Shown: positions 23,501 to 36,300 of the stretch, piece after piece
Position numbering within the stretch: position 1 is the stretch's first letter
How the letters are laid out: the number at the start of each line of letters is the position of its first letter
DNA from: Laguncularia racemosa
Taxonomy: Eukaryota; Streptophyta; Magnoliopsida; Myrtales; Combretaceae
Reading direction: 5' to 3'
Assembly: GCA_037954665.1 (NCBI GenBank)
Contig: JBBMOL010000023.1
Coordinates: 1,364,001-1,428,000, forward strand
DNA: 64,000 nt
Program-made: the position numbers and the translations under genes
Notes under the pieces: model-generated
Seen by the model: only the letters and a program-made list of their open reading frames with translations
Told to the model about the DNA's origin: nothing
Database searches by the model: none

Positions 23501-25500
23501 TTGCTTAAAATATATGAATCATCTTGTAGTACGAGGTCACGAGATCTATTATATATATATATATATATATATTTGGTTAAGATAACGGAGGCTGGTAAAT
23601 TTCTTTTCCATGATTTTACGCCATATAAGTGTGTAATTTTAATCAAAATCAATTTTCAATTTTGATATTTTTTTCTCTTTTGAGTGAAATCTATTACACG
23701 CTATTGTATTTTTTAAAAATATCATTTTAACCACTAAACTTTTATTTTAATAGTTAAAACCACTAAAATTTTAAAAATAGTCAAATTATACCATACCGAT
23801 ATCTTTCCTATCAATTGGATTCCAATGTATTTTTTTTTTTTTTTGAAAGTACATTAGGGTGCGGTGGGTTTTATCCTAAAAATTAAATAATATATGCTAT
23901 TAGATATTGACATGGCATGTGAATGTGGTATTACTATCTATCATTTATAAATGGAGAATGCTAGGAAAACTATTAGCAATTTAATTATATTAATGTGAGC
24001 GCCTAAAAATTGATAAGTTAGTTTAGAAAAACTATGAATAATAAAATCATTTTGGTAAGATTATGACTTAACGACACCAAAGTTGGAATAATGAAAAGAT
24101 ACACAAAAAACATTAGGAAGATTTTAACCGAACTTCGAATGCCCAAGGAAAATTTTCAAGCATAGTAATGTAAACCTATTCTCAAGAAACATAAAATGCA
24201 ATATGAACCAAATCAATTTACAAGTGCTTCTAAATTACAAGCAAAATATCTCTCAAATTATAACTTCACGAAAATTTAGAAGTAATTGATAATAGGAATT
24301 TTAAATACCCCTAAACCAATACACTTAAGAGAAGCATGTTTGGAAATCTAAAACACTTTATTATAATTCGATATCCTGTAATTGATAACAAGAGACTCTA
24401 TAAACGATTGTAAATAAGTATTTTATGTTGATATTTATGAAATATTTTCAAAAGTGATATATCATATACATATACGTATATGGTTTCGTCATAATTTTAT
24501 TGATCATGCCTTTTTGAGAATTATACAGCAATCCATGCGTATAATAGTACACCTATTGTCCACATAAATAATTAAGGCTCAAACCATAAATATGCTTTGT
24601 AATAATTAATTTTGAAAGCATTTATGATTATCTTGTATATATAGTGTCATTTCTTTTACCTAAACAAATAGATATTAGTCTGTCTATAAACCACAATTTT
24701 ATAACAAGGTTATTATGAAGTCTCATAAATAATTAGTTTGCTTAAGACGACTATTAAGAGTGAGCGTGTACAAAATAAGTAGAGTATAAGGATTTATCCC
24801 TATACCCTATAAGGTACAAATTTCAAATTCTAAAACTAGAACCTATCATATAATAGACTTAATATACTTTATGAATTTTTAAATACGTAATTCAATAGAA
24901 GTATATATATACTTATAAGTGTTATCATAGTAAATATATACATTGATTATATTTGTAACTTGATAAGTGTTGTTATATTATTTTGAAAACATACGATACA
25001 TTATCTAAGTAGATATGTATATAATATCATGATACCAATTGTTAAATGTAGAAACATATTTAGTATACACACGTGTTTATATATTTATGTATTGTTTATA
25101 TAAGAAGTATATCCTAAAAAAAAGTGATAATTATACTGCATTCAATATTAAAATTATTTTTTGAAAGCTTTCATAACTATATTACTTATTATGCATATGC
25201 ATATAATTAGTATATTAATTATGAAAAATTGTTCCTTATTTTGATATAATACTCTGTATTATTGCTACAAGGAAAAGTTTATATAATTATACACATAGTT
25301 ACCTGTAGTCAAGAATATCAAGTATATTATATAAATATATACATGGTTGTTAAAATCACGAGTTAACTCGTACATTTCCATTATTTTAAGAGTTTGTAAG
25401 CACATTTCTTGTTAACTAGCAAACAAATCGTTTTTAAGGTAAAATTGCAATAGAATCACAATTCTACATACGTTTCTACATTTCTGCTAGTGTTATTGTT
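20501..25500. other. AT-rich intergenic region, no gene recognised
   Basis: Five kilobases without a supported gene. 21300-22500 is rich in repeated words such as AACCTAAAT and TTAGGCC, which suggests a very old transposon remnant, but no terminal repeats or protein relics could be identified. The short open stretch at 22910-23122 matches no family I know. Confidence 0.45.
23549..23572. repeat. (AT)n microsatellite
   Basis: About eleven uninterrupted AT dinucleotides in intergenic sequence. Confidence 0.85.
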
Positions 25501-28500
25501 TTTTTTATTTTGTTTGCTCCTTAGCCCTTGCTCTACTATGGAGCATGCAACCTAGCCTAGTGACGATGCCCAACCCAGCCCAAAGTTCGTGTAGCACTAA
25601 AAGAATTCCAAGTCTGAAAAGGACAGTGTACAGTTCTATTGATCTGCTCTTCTTCATTGTTCCCTCTTCCATGTTCAACATCTTCCATTTCCATACACTT
25701 CTTCTTTGAGCTTCACGTTCTTCTTCTTTATCTCAGCTCACAGCAGTTATAATATGTTATAGGTAATTTTTTCTTTAATATGTTAGAGTACTTAAGTACT
25801 TTATACCGTTTTACTTGCTCGACTTAGGGTTTTTTTTTTTTTTGGTTATTTTCATCGATCTTGCTTAGCACAGAGTGTTGTGGCCCGTGTGGGAGTGTGA
25901 AGCCATGAAAGGTGTTTGTGTTTCCGTGTTTTTGCTAATCTTCATAGAGACACCAAACACACTATTCTTCTTTTTCATACTGTTGTGGGTTGTGCCATTA
26001 TGGTGAAGCCTTCACCATGAAGGTGTGTTTTAGTTTTTTTTTTTAGCATAGAGTGCCAAGTGGTGTAAATGTATGGGTTCTGGGATGAAACACATAGAAT
26101 GAAACATCTAAGCTCTTTAGTTTAGTTAAGGGATAATGTCAAAACCTACTGAACTTTATATGTTGTTTCAGATTAAGACTTGAAGTTTGAAATTTGAATG
26201 TCTTTTCAAATGGTAATGCTCAATTGAATGGTTCCAAGATAGCAAGATAACATACCTTCAATGCCTCTTATATAATAACCATCATCAAATTCCATAATAT
26301 GCGAGTTCCTTTGTTGATGTTCTTAAGACACTTCCAACTCATGTTGAAGCCTAGTAATTTTATCCATGACATTTCATCGAAATTTTCCACAAATGATTGT
26401 GGAGTGAAAACCAGCCAAATCACTTCCAATGCACTTCACCCTACCAATGCTATGTTCCAATCTACAACTCTTGCTTGATGTGGATCCTAAGAAAGAGTAA
26501 AGATGCAGCACATGAAAAACATGTAATCAAATTGAAAAGAAAAGAAAGATCCCTATATTACTTTAATTAGGCTAAGTACATTGATTTTTGAGAGTTAAAA
26601 TGCTAAAAGCTACAAGTATTCAACAACATTTGATTATATGGATGGAATGTGTAGGAACTCCGATTATTGAAGATGGTCTTCTTGCATCTAAATTACGAGG
26701 TTTGATTTAAACATGATTGATTTATAGATCTTACAGCATAACTATCTTTATTTATATAATTACAAAGAAACATCATTTTAGAACCATTTATAATAGAGGG
26801 CCAGTCACTTTTTTTTTTCTTTTTTTGGATTAAGCAAGCTCAATTACTTCAATTGCAGCTAAAAAGGTTACCTATTACATGACAAAGCAATGTCCATCCA
26901 ATAGATATTTCTTGAGAGAATATCCCATGTTACATCCTTGTTTGCATTGGAAAGAAAAGAATATACTATGGTCATGGTCTATCTTGAAAATTAATCTAGT
27001 AAAGGGAGAGATCTGTTTATCTGGATATCTTTCTGTAAAGATACGCAAGACATTTAGAATCAATAAAATCACATTTAGAAGAAGAGAAGATCAAATAGGA
27101 GAATGAAAAGATAACTAAGACGAAAAAGAAATGGGAGTCTTAAGAACTTTTGCTATACAATTACAAGCAGAAGGAATTGATGAAAGAATTTATGAGCGTA
27201 AAATATTTAGAAGATTATCAAAATATATAAGTTTTAGGTTTATTACAAGAAGTACAGTTAAAGAACATTTATGGTTGATTATCTATATTACACAACTTAT
27301 ACTTGATTATCTATATTATGACTTTTATTGCGATTTATTACCAAAATATATGTTAAATTTCTTTATTTCTATTATTCATTATATTTTTTAATAACTACTT
27401 CAGTAAATTTATGATATTTGGAATTTATTTTATAAATATTGTAAAAACTTATGTTTCTACGTTTCAATTTTACGACCCCAACGATTCTACATAAAATTGA
27501 GATTTTGACAACCTTGAATATATATCATATATATACACGTTAATATAAGATGTTATTTGAGCCATAGTATAGACATCTTAAAATATGATCTTTGAAATTA
27601 CTCATCAAATTTATATATGTAGGTACACAAATATTTGAATACCACTTATAGCTCTATACTAAAGATCAAAGCATTTTGGGAAATCTTATAATTACCTATA
27701 TATATACATACAAAAGTCTTTATATATATATATATATATATTGCATGAAAGCCATTTTCTCGATTGTTATTTGTCTAGCTGAAGCTTCTGACGTGCTTTT
27801 AACACCGTACTTCTTCCTCTGGATTCTTGCACTTGATAGAAATGCGGTCAAGGTGAGTGCAAAGACTTAAAATAAATGAAATACTGCTTATATTGTTCTT
27901 GTGATGATTATGTTGCTAGTTTATGGTAGGAATATAGTGGATTGCTTACAAAAAAATGAACCTAGTGCTTCTATGCCTATTGCATTTGCATGCATATAAA
28001 GTTATTTATAATAGCGGAATGAAAATTTGCTATATCAAGGATATTATAATAGTTTGGATATGTTAACTTATTAAATTAAAAAATATTTTAATTTAGCCCA
28101 AATATTTATATATTTATTCGGTTGTAGTTAGTAATTAGTATTGGAGTTTGCAAGGGAAAAAAAAAAGGAACAGAAGAAAACGCGGGTCATATCTCTCCCC
28201 AATTTTTCTATTTTTATCGCTTGGCTAATTTGGAAATTCTAACTGTATGCAGACGATAGGTTGTCTTTGTGAAGGACAAAGGCAGAGATAATATACTAGG
28301 AGACAAATTTATATAGAGATTAATGAATAGGAGAGCTGTTTTTCTTTCAGAAAACCTGGGAAAGATGTAAAAAAGGGTTCTGCTTTTTTTTATCATCTTT
28401 CGAGATTCAGCCAAAACGTGAATGAGAAAAATATTAATTCATCTTTCATGAATTATTGTTATAATCTCAGATGTAGAATAGGAAGAAAAGAAAAGAAAAA

Positions 28501-28504
28501 CACA
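25501..28504. other. unassigned intergenic region and 5' flank of PAT gene
   Basis: 25501-26100 is less AT-rich than its surroundings and starts like a transcribed leader (CT-rich, then GTTATAGG and GGTAATTTT), but no gene could be assembled from it. 26879-27391 holds overlapping open stretches without recognisable domains. A short open stretch at 27744-27852 (MKAIFSIVICLAEASDVLL...) is hydrophobic and ends at a donor-like AAG|GTGAGT, so it could be an exon relic, but I do not recognise it. 28140-28504 should hold the promoter and 5' UTR of the S-acyltransferase gene. Confidence 0.4.
27719..27742. repeat. (TA)n microsatellite
   Basis: About eleven TA dinucleotides, just upstream of the unrecognised hydrophobic open stretch at 27744. 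Confidence 0.8.
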
Positions 28505-31196
28505 ATGAACAGGAAAGTCCATGATTCTGGCTCTGCCTTCGAGTCTCCTCCTAAATCCCCACCACAAAGGCTTTATCGAGTTTGGAAGGGTAACAATGTA
28601 TGTCCTCCTTTTCCCTAAAAATCCCCATTTCAACATCATTTTTTATTATCATCCTACTTAATTTAATGTGCATATGGATTAATTTGCCTTTTGGGTGATG
28701 TTGATTTCATTTTCTTGACATGCATATTGATGATTTGGCTAATGGAAATTTATGTCAAATCGATAATTGGCTTTTTATAAACTCGTTATAAAATTATATG
28801 ATTCTTATTGTTTTTCATTTTTAATTTAGGATCTTGCGTCTCAAATACGAATAATCAATAATATGTTAAATTTTTTTACCCTAATTGGCAGGAAATATTG
28901 TTTTCCTATAAGAATGAAACAATTGTGAGCTCTTCTTTCACCATTTGTTACATAATAATATACAATTAGAGGGAAAAAAAAAAGAAAAAAGCAATCAATG
29001 ATATAGTAGCTGTTAAATTAACAAAAGAAAGGGGAGAAAAAATGATTCCAGGTAAATGATGCCTCTCAATTCACTTATGGTAAAGGAAAGAAAGAAGGTA
29101 ATCAATAATGTAAACCCTTGTTAAATTAAACTAATTAATGGAATTTTCTTCTCTTGCAGAAATTCTTGTGTGGGGGCAGATTAGTATTTGGTCCAGATGC
29201 AGCATCAGTACTGTTGACTATGCTCTTAATTGGAGGACCTGCCTTGGCATTTTGCACAAAAATGCTCTTCCTTGTTAAAGTAGTTAATCCCCACTTTGGT
29301 TATCCTGTGCTTATTATTGGAATCGTCCTCACCATTATGGTTGGTCCATATTTGCTTCTCTCTTTTTTTTGTCCTTATATTGAATATAAATAGTGGATAA
29401 TTATTCATCCATCATAATCAATTTTTGCTACTTTTTCATTTTATTACATCGATTATACACTTCATGTAAAAGAAAGTTCTAGTCTAAGATGGATGGAACC
29501 ACTTATTCGTATATGTTTTTAGTTGTTTAAAGACTTGGTTGCAATCGAGGTAAAATAAAAAAATAAATAGTATAAAAATTAAAGATGTTCAACTTTCGTG
29601 CAAATAAAGAAAATCTATTTTTTTTTCCCCCTTTTTTTTTGGCAGGATTTTGTTTTTCTTCTCCTAACAAGTAGTAGAGATCCTGGAATAATCCCTAGGA
29701 ACAAGGAACCACCTGAAGCAGAAGGAAAATTTGATGTAAATACGCCCTCAATTGAGTGGGTGAACAGAAACTCTCCAAACTTGAAGCTACCAAGAACTAA
29801 GGATATTGTGGTGAATGGCCACACTATAAAAGTGAAATTCTGCGACACTTGTTTGCTGTACCGTCCACCAAGAGCTTCCCATTGCTCAATTTGCAACAAT
29901 TGTGTACAGAGGTTTGATCATCACTGTCCATGGGTTGGTCAGTGCATTGCATTAGTAAGTTATTTGGGGTTTACTTTGTCATATGTACCATGACTTTTCA
30001 CTGAATATGACAATTGAGTGCTCTACAAATGCATGATAGAAAAATCAATCTCAATCTCAGTTTGTTTACCTTTTTCATTGAGTCATTGTCCCTATTACTA
30101 TGTCAAAATGTATCATTAAACTATGAACCTGTTACAGTATAGTTTGCAATTTGGCCAACCTTAAACATAAGAAGTATCGAGCTAGAAAACCTTAGTGGGT
30201 AGCATTTTTATAACCGGACTTTTCATGTGAAGGATATTGTATAATGTATACTACTAAACACGTTAATTTTTAGGCATGTGCATAATGAATCCTTGACCTT
30301 CTGCTCTTTTGCTAAGACAAATTCATTTCCATTCTCTTGTTATTTATGGTGAAAAGCATACACTCCTAAAACTCCGACTATGGTCTAATCCGGGTACTCT
30401 AACCTTAATGCTGTATAATAGAACTTTTTTATTTCAATTTTATGTAGTCCATCACTTATACTATTCAATCATAATAAATTAAGGAAGTAATGAATCCCAT
30501 TAACACAATGCACAATTGATGAGGAATTTTACGATTTGGTTATTCAAAAAGTGACTAGATAATATAGTCAGTTTTTTTAATTATGTTAAAATCACTTTAA
30601 TCATAATAAAATAAGCTCATTAACAATAAAAAAAGACTATCGATAATTTCATAAAAATTATCAGCAATCATTTGTAAGTTATCAACAGTTTCATGAGAAC
30701 TATTGATAGTTTATATATAATATATATATACCTCCATTCATAATAAAACAAAATCACTCAAAGTAAAAGTAAAAAGTGACTAGACCGTAAAATTAGGATA
30801 TTGTTAAAGAAGAATTAATACTATTTATTTATTTATTTATTTTGGGCGGTTTAATGTTGGTACTATATTAAATTTTAATTTCGTTTTTGATTGCAGAGAA
30901 ACTATCCATTCTTCATATGCTTCATAACGACATCAACCTTGTTATGCATATACGTTTTCACGTTCTCTTGGGTCAACATTTTTCGACAGGAAGGCAGGCT
31001 GTGGGATGCAATGTCACATGATATTCTCTCAGTTATTCTAATTGTATACTGCTTCATTGCCGTCTGGTTCGTTGGTGGGCTTACAGTTTTCCATTATTAC
31101 CTCATCTCCACTAACCAGGTAAAGCCCCTCCAGTCTGATGCATTCCCCTCATTTTCTCACTACCAAACCATAAAAGAATTGGAAATCTCTGTCTGT

Positions 31197-31245
<49 letters not shown>

Positions 31246-32512
31246 CCAGGAATGGATTTTGGAGGTTAGAACCATGGTGGTCTTGTTGGGTGCTCACCAG
31301 TGGGCATCATTACAGACGTGTACTTCGAAGAGGTTATGTTTATGTGAGATGCAGATTCGAAGCCTGGCACGCGATTTTTATCCATGCGTGCCTTCTTGTT
31401 GACTTGTCCTCTTCACTAAAAGGTCTGAGGATGTTAAGACAGCATAGTTAATAGCAAAGCGATAGTTGAGTTATGTCTAGATGAATTGGAGGTTTAGCTC
31501 TTCCAATGACATTTACCTTGTTATTTTTTTTTTAATAAAAATATGATCAGCTATCCACATCATTTGGATCACCAGCTTCGCAACAATCTCCCGGGACCCG
31601 GAGAATGTATCGTGAAGTTGCCTTAGAGAGAGGGGGGATGGGCGTGGTGGCAAACAGGATGACGAATGGCTGGTCACCTGCAGCCACAGAAGAGGAGGAG
31701 AAAGAGGGGAGTTGGAGATGGATTAGGGCTAAAAGAAGCAATTAAAATTACCATACTAGCAGAGTTGACAGGAAATTTAATTAAAAGACTGATAATGCAT
31801 CGATATTAACGAGATTCAACACTTGATTCATTAGAAATCTAAGATTTTATGTTGGCATTTCCCAGAAACAAGTATCATAGTACTACATCACAATGGAACA
31901 ACCGATGAACCTTGAGAAGAACGACACTACCTAGCTAATTTAGCTAGGTGGACTTGAGTATATATTTTATGTATGTGTATTATCAAGAGAAATGAGAAGA
32001 AATGAAATTTACTCCATAATAACCGTAACATATATTTAACAAGTGCAATAACCTGCCCAATTATCATTTTTATTTAATAGTGACACCATTTTTTTTTTCC
32101 ACAGACAACTTACGAGAACTTTCGATATCGCTATGACAACAAGGAGAATCCATTCAAGAAAGGTTTGTCAAAGAACGTTAAAGAGCTCTTCTTCTCCAAA
32201 ATTCCACCATCGCTGGTCAATTTCCGAGCATGGACAACTAAAGAGGAAACTGAAAGATTAGGGTCTATAAGATCAGTGGTTGATGAGAGCCCGGGGATGG
32301 CTAAAGGCAACTTTGACATAGAAATGGGACATAGTCTAGGAAAGGATGGTGTAATGTATATACCAAGCCTTTTGCAAAACTTGGATTACAATGATGTTGA
32401 TGAAAAAAGGAAAATGAAGGAGAGAGAAGCAGATATGGCATTTGAGCCATTTCTTTTAACACCAGATCTAAAATTAAGTTTCCCAAGTCATAGTCCTGGG
32501 GGAAAAGTATAG
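28505..32512 (+). CDS. DHHC-type protein S-acyltransferase (PAT)
   Basis: Five exons: 28505-28597, 29160-29339, 29646-29954, 30897-31118 and 32105-32512. All introns are GT-AG in phase 0 and the product is 403 residues. It is a membrane enzyme that palmitoylates cysteines of target proteins through an acyl-enzyme intermediate. Four hydrophobic segments are visible: two before the cytosolic DHHC domain (about 50-70 and 80-100) and two after it (about 198-218 and 238-260). The DPG motif is at 103-105 ([11 protein letters not shown]). The Cys-rich domain runs [21 protein letters not shown] to DHHCPW, with the active-site Cys at 185. The TTxE motif is present as TTYE (269-272), and a charged cytosolic tail follows. 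CIAL replaces the common CIG after DHHCPWVGQ. It resembles the plant PAT group of At3g56920/At3g56930/At2g40990. It converges with ALADIN; stop codons are 0.9 kb apart. Confidence 0.93.
31197..31245. repeat. compound (TA)n(GA)n microsatellite in PAT intron 4
   Basis: About ten TA units followed by about fourteen GA units, starting some 80 bases after the exon 4 donor. It borders the less AT-rich segment at 31250-31745. Confidence 0.9.
31250..31745. other. less AT-rich insert-like segment within PAT intron 4
   Basis: About 0.5 kb with clearly higher GC content than the surrounding intron. On the plus strand the stretch after an acceptor-like GATCAG at 31550 is open to about 31743 and encodes a charged, Ser-, Gly- and Glu-rich peptide (with [17 protein letters not shown]) ending in a stop. 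The earlier part, 31250-31447, is also open in one frame. I do not recognise either. It could be a captured gene fragment carried by a transposon or an unused exon. Confidence 0.35.
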
Positions 32513-33398
32513 TGCTAAGAAAAACATATAGAATGTTATATATACCCACACTCTGCCTTTCTTTTTTTGTCCCTAACCATAGAGGTATCTTTCTCTCTTT
32601 GCCTTCTAAATATTGTAATTGTTGCATAAGCTTCTTCTAACTGCTTAGAATTTCAATTTTCAATCAGAGAAAAACCTACTGTATGTTTGCATATGGATAA
32701 TCGATGTATATATTATACTTCAATGGAAAAAATAAATAAAAAGAAAAGGTATGCTATCGGTTTTGAGCATCTTTAACATACATGTATTTAGACATTCAGC
32801 AAACTTTCAAATTCTATAGCAAGTTATAAGGATGTTTTTTAGATAGGAAAGGTTACAAGAAGCTTTAATCTTAAACTATACAATGGAGGCCTCATGTAGC
32901 AAAAATTGCACGCCAACCAAAAGGTGCAAAGTTGATTAAGATTTAAGCATGCTCTGAAGCAAAATTGCTGTTTGCCATATACCAGCTGAATTGAGACAGA
33001 CTGATCAAAATCACTTGTTTTCCATGACATCTACCATATCCAGCTGCAGAAATTATCAAAAACTAGAACGATGTCATGAACGAGTTGAAGAAACAGTTTG
33101 AGGCATAAAAGGAGAAGTGGCATCAAAGTGTATCCAATTGGAAGGATGCTCTACTTGGAATTTCCAATCCCAAATTAAAAAAAGATGAAACACATGAAAC
33201 AATAGGTGTAGTAAGAGATTGCACACCATGAAGACAGGAGTACAACCAGTCACCAGTTTGACTACAAGAAATTACACAATCTTAATCGTACTTTCTGTCC
33301 GTACTGATCTAAAAAACATCAAAGGACCAACTTGTTCCTGTTCAGAAAAATCAAATGTTTCTAAGAAATTATAAAGATTATAGGACAGATTAAGTACC
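32513..33398. other. convergent intergenic region, PAT and ALADIN 3' ends
   Basis: About 0.9 kb between the stop codons of the PAT gene (+) and ALADIN (-), expected to hold both 3' UTRs. No further gene or repeat was seen. Confidence 0.6.
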
Positions 33399-36300
33399 TT
33401 AAGGAACAACGTGGGAACGGAACAGAAGGGGGTAGGTACAACAAAATCCAGTACTCCAACACTGCCCAAAGGAAAAGGCACAAATATTTTTTTTAGTTAC
33501 CCAAAAAAAGAAAAGCAATTTTTTTCTTTTTTCTTTTTTGGTTTTGTAAAGTACAAACACAGCAACCCCACAACACATTAATTACTCTTAGGCTCATTAC
33601 TTCAACAACTACCTTCATCTATGAAATGCTGAGATAAACATATTAAGCACATGCAAGATGATGAGCAACATAAACAAGACCAACCAATAAATCTCCAAGG
33701 ACTTACCACAGATAACAATGGACCCTGTTTAAACTTGTCATGAAATGAAAATGTTAATGCCTTTGTATTTTCTCCAGGACCTCTAATAAAGCCGCTGCAA
33801 TCCAGTTAAACATCCCACAGATCAGTTTCATTGAAAAGCAGAATCTCTGCAAATAATGTTTTACCCAAAACAAGAATTTCTGCGATAGGAACATGGAATA
33901 ATACACAGGCATATTGATTTTCACTTCTGCACTAACATTAGAGATGTGGAAATGACAGGAGTTCTTCTGACATCATATATGGCAATGAGACCCTTGTACA
34001 ATTCATCACCATCTTTAAATGACACAGCTAATCGCTCTCCTGAAGCATTCCATGCTACCTTCTCAATGCCCTGACTGCAAAGCAAAAAATAAGAGAAAAT
34101 AACATGTTTTATCACCATTACTTAGGATATATCTAGAGCCAAATATATATCACCAATCGGTGTCAATTGTAACTGATAATATCACAACAATTTCAATAAA
34201 ATCTTCTGGAATTTAAGCAACTTGCTATTCTCCATCAGATGGACCAATCATAGTTTGTTAGCTGAGATGCTCGGTGGAAGTTCTTAATCATGTTACAAAG
34301 AGATTTACAAAATTGTCAGGAGAACAATCAAGTGACTACAATGGAAAACCACCAAAAGAAAAGAATGGATGTTTCACACGAGTAGAAAATCATCTCTTTT
34401 ATGCAAGGTTTCTTTCCAAATTACACAGGCATTGAGTATTTTGAAAAATTAAAAAGGAAAGTGGCTCAAAAATTAAATTTACCTGCCACACAAAGACGAG
34501 AGTTCGGGCAAATTGACCGGTAACAAGAGTGCATCTAGAGAAGATCATCCAAAACAAATAAAGATACATTATTAGATCCCTATTCTATGGCAGTTCAATC
34601 AAACAACTGCCTCAACCAAAAGAAATCATGAGGTTTAACAAATGTTCAGTAGTAACATTATTACACAGATACTGTAAGATAATAATAAATGATATTTGAC
34701 ATGGTATTACAGTAGGAGATCATATGTTCAAATCCCTAACACATCATCTTTTATCCCCCAATTTAATTCATAGGTAAATTCAAAATGCATTCCCATGTTT
34801 TCATCATTTGCCACTTCGCATTCCTCTGTTTTCATTTTGAAACTTTGTATACATGTGTTTTACTCCATCATGTACCCATTAGTTAACTGTTAAATTAATT
34901 CAATAAAATGACAAAATGCAACCCAATCAGCCCCTTTCTTCCTTCTTTCTTAAACCTTAAATCCAAAAACACACTTTAAAATCCCAAATGGCCAACCCTA
35001 GTGCCCAATCCTACATGAAATCGTACGACCCATTTTGAAGAACCCTAATTGCCGAACTATCAAAAAATTATTGCAATGATGAAATTGGACCTCTTGTTGT
35101 GCTTAAACCACACAAGTTCAGTATTAAAATGGGATAGTAGCCAGATGATGCTGTAAGTGTTGAAATAGGTAGGAATTCACTGCAGTTGCCACAATAAATG
35201 TGTCTCCTTGGGAGTAGGATTTGCTATTTTGAGTAGGATTTGGAGATTAGGGTTTGCGGTTTAGGACTTGAACGTGTGTTTTCTATTTAGAATTTGAGAA
35301 AAGTGGAAGAAAAGGGCTATTGGGTCGTGCTCTGAGTTTGATTTTTTTTTTTTTAAGGGCTAAATAACAGTTACATGACCAAGTAAAGCACAGGTATGCA
35401 ATGTTCAAACATAAGGATAAAGGGCAAAAATATATATATGTAAAATTTAACTATCCCTTGGTGATGATGAGCTCCAATCAAAGTCTAAGCCCTCAAGTGA
35501 GTGTGATTAAAATCAAAATTAAACCAAATCTATCCACTTGAACTTTTAGATAAAATAGTTGCAGGTCTTAATTAATCACATATTCAATCAGTACACCTAA
35601 CTAAAACCATACCACAATGTACAGTTCTATATTGGCAGAGATGAAGGTGGTTCACAGAACCTTTTGACTGACCATGCCTATGTAATACTGTCTTACAAGT
35701 TTAGACAGCTTGGCCAAAGAAACGTCCAATGGAAAAAGAAGGGGGAAAAACAAAGAAAAAGAAACATCCAGTGCAAGCCTTACGCGATATCTCTTAAGCC
35801 AAAAGCAGGAGATGATGACATTTGAAAGTTTACAATAACTAGTCACCTTATTTGATTGATTAACAGCGAAAGCATCAACATTTAGAATTCTAATAATGAC
35901 ATTGTAACTTCTACATACTTATCTAAAAAATTTTATGTGAAGCAACATAGGAAGCACATTGCCATTCTTCTAGAGTAACCTTGGCCACCTAAGGAGATAA
36001 GTGTGGCAATCATATAATTATTAGAACACACTTTTTTTTCAATGTTTATTACTTCTTGGCTCTTGTTAATGCAGATGAAATTATTCAGTTTTCAGACGAA
36101 AAGAAATGCTAAAGCACAGAAAAGTTTGCTTACCCAAAGATGGAGGCTTCGAAGCAAAGTGCACAGAAGCCAGAGTTGAGGAGTTAGAGAAAGCAATTAG
36201 AATCATACGCCCGTCAGGATCCCAAGTCACACCCTGTGACAGTTCACATGGAATATTTTGAAGCTAAAATATGTAAAGATTCTTTAGTATGTGCTATAAA

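Noticed and set aside
26875..27391. Overlapping open stretches on both strands
   Set aside because: No domain, Ile/Phe/Tyr-rich composition from AT-rich DNA, no plausible splice partners.
31547..31741. Minus-strand 64-codon open stretch in PAT intron 4
   Set aside because: The plus-strand reading of the same segment is more protein-like; neither is recognised, and the minus one has no supporting signals.
31919..31955. Short perfect palindrome CCTAGCTAA/TTAGCTAGG in PAT intron 4 as a microRNA hairpin
   Set aside because: The stem is only about nine base pairs, far too short for a plant microRNA precursor.
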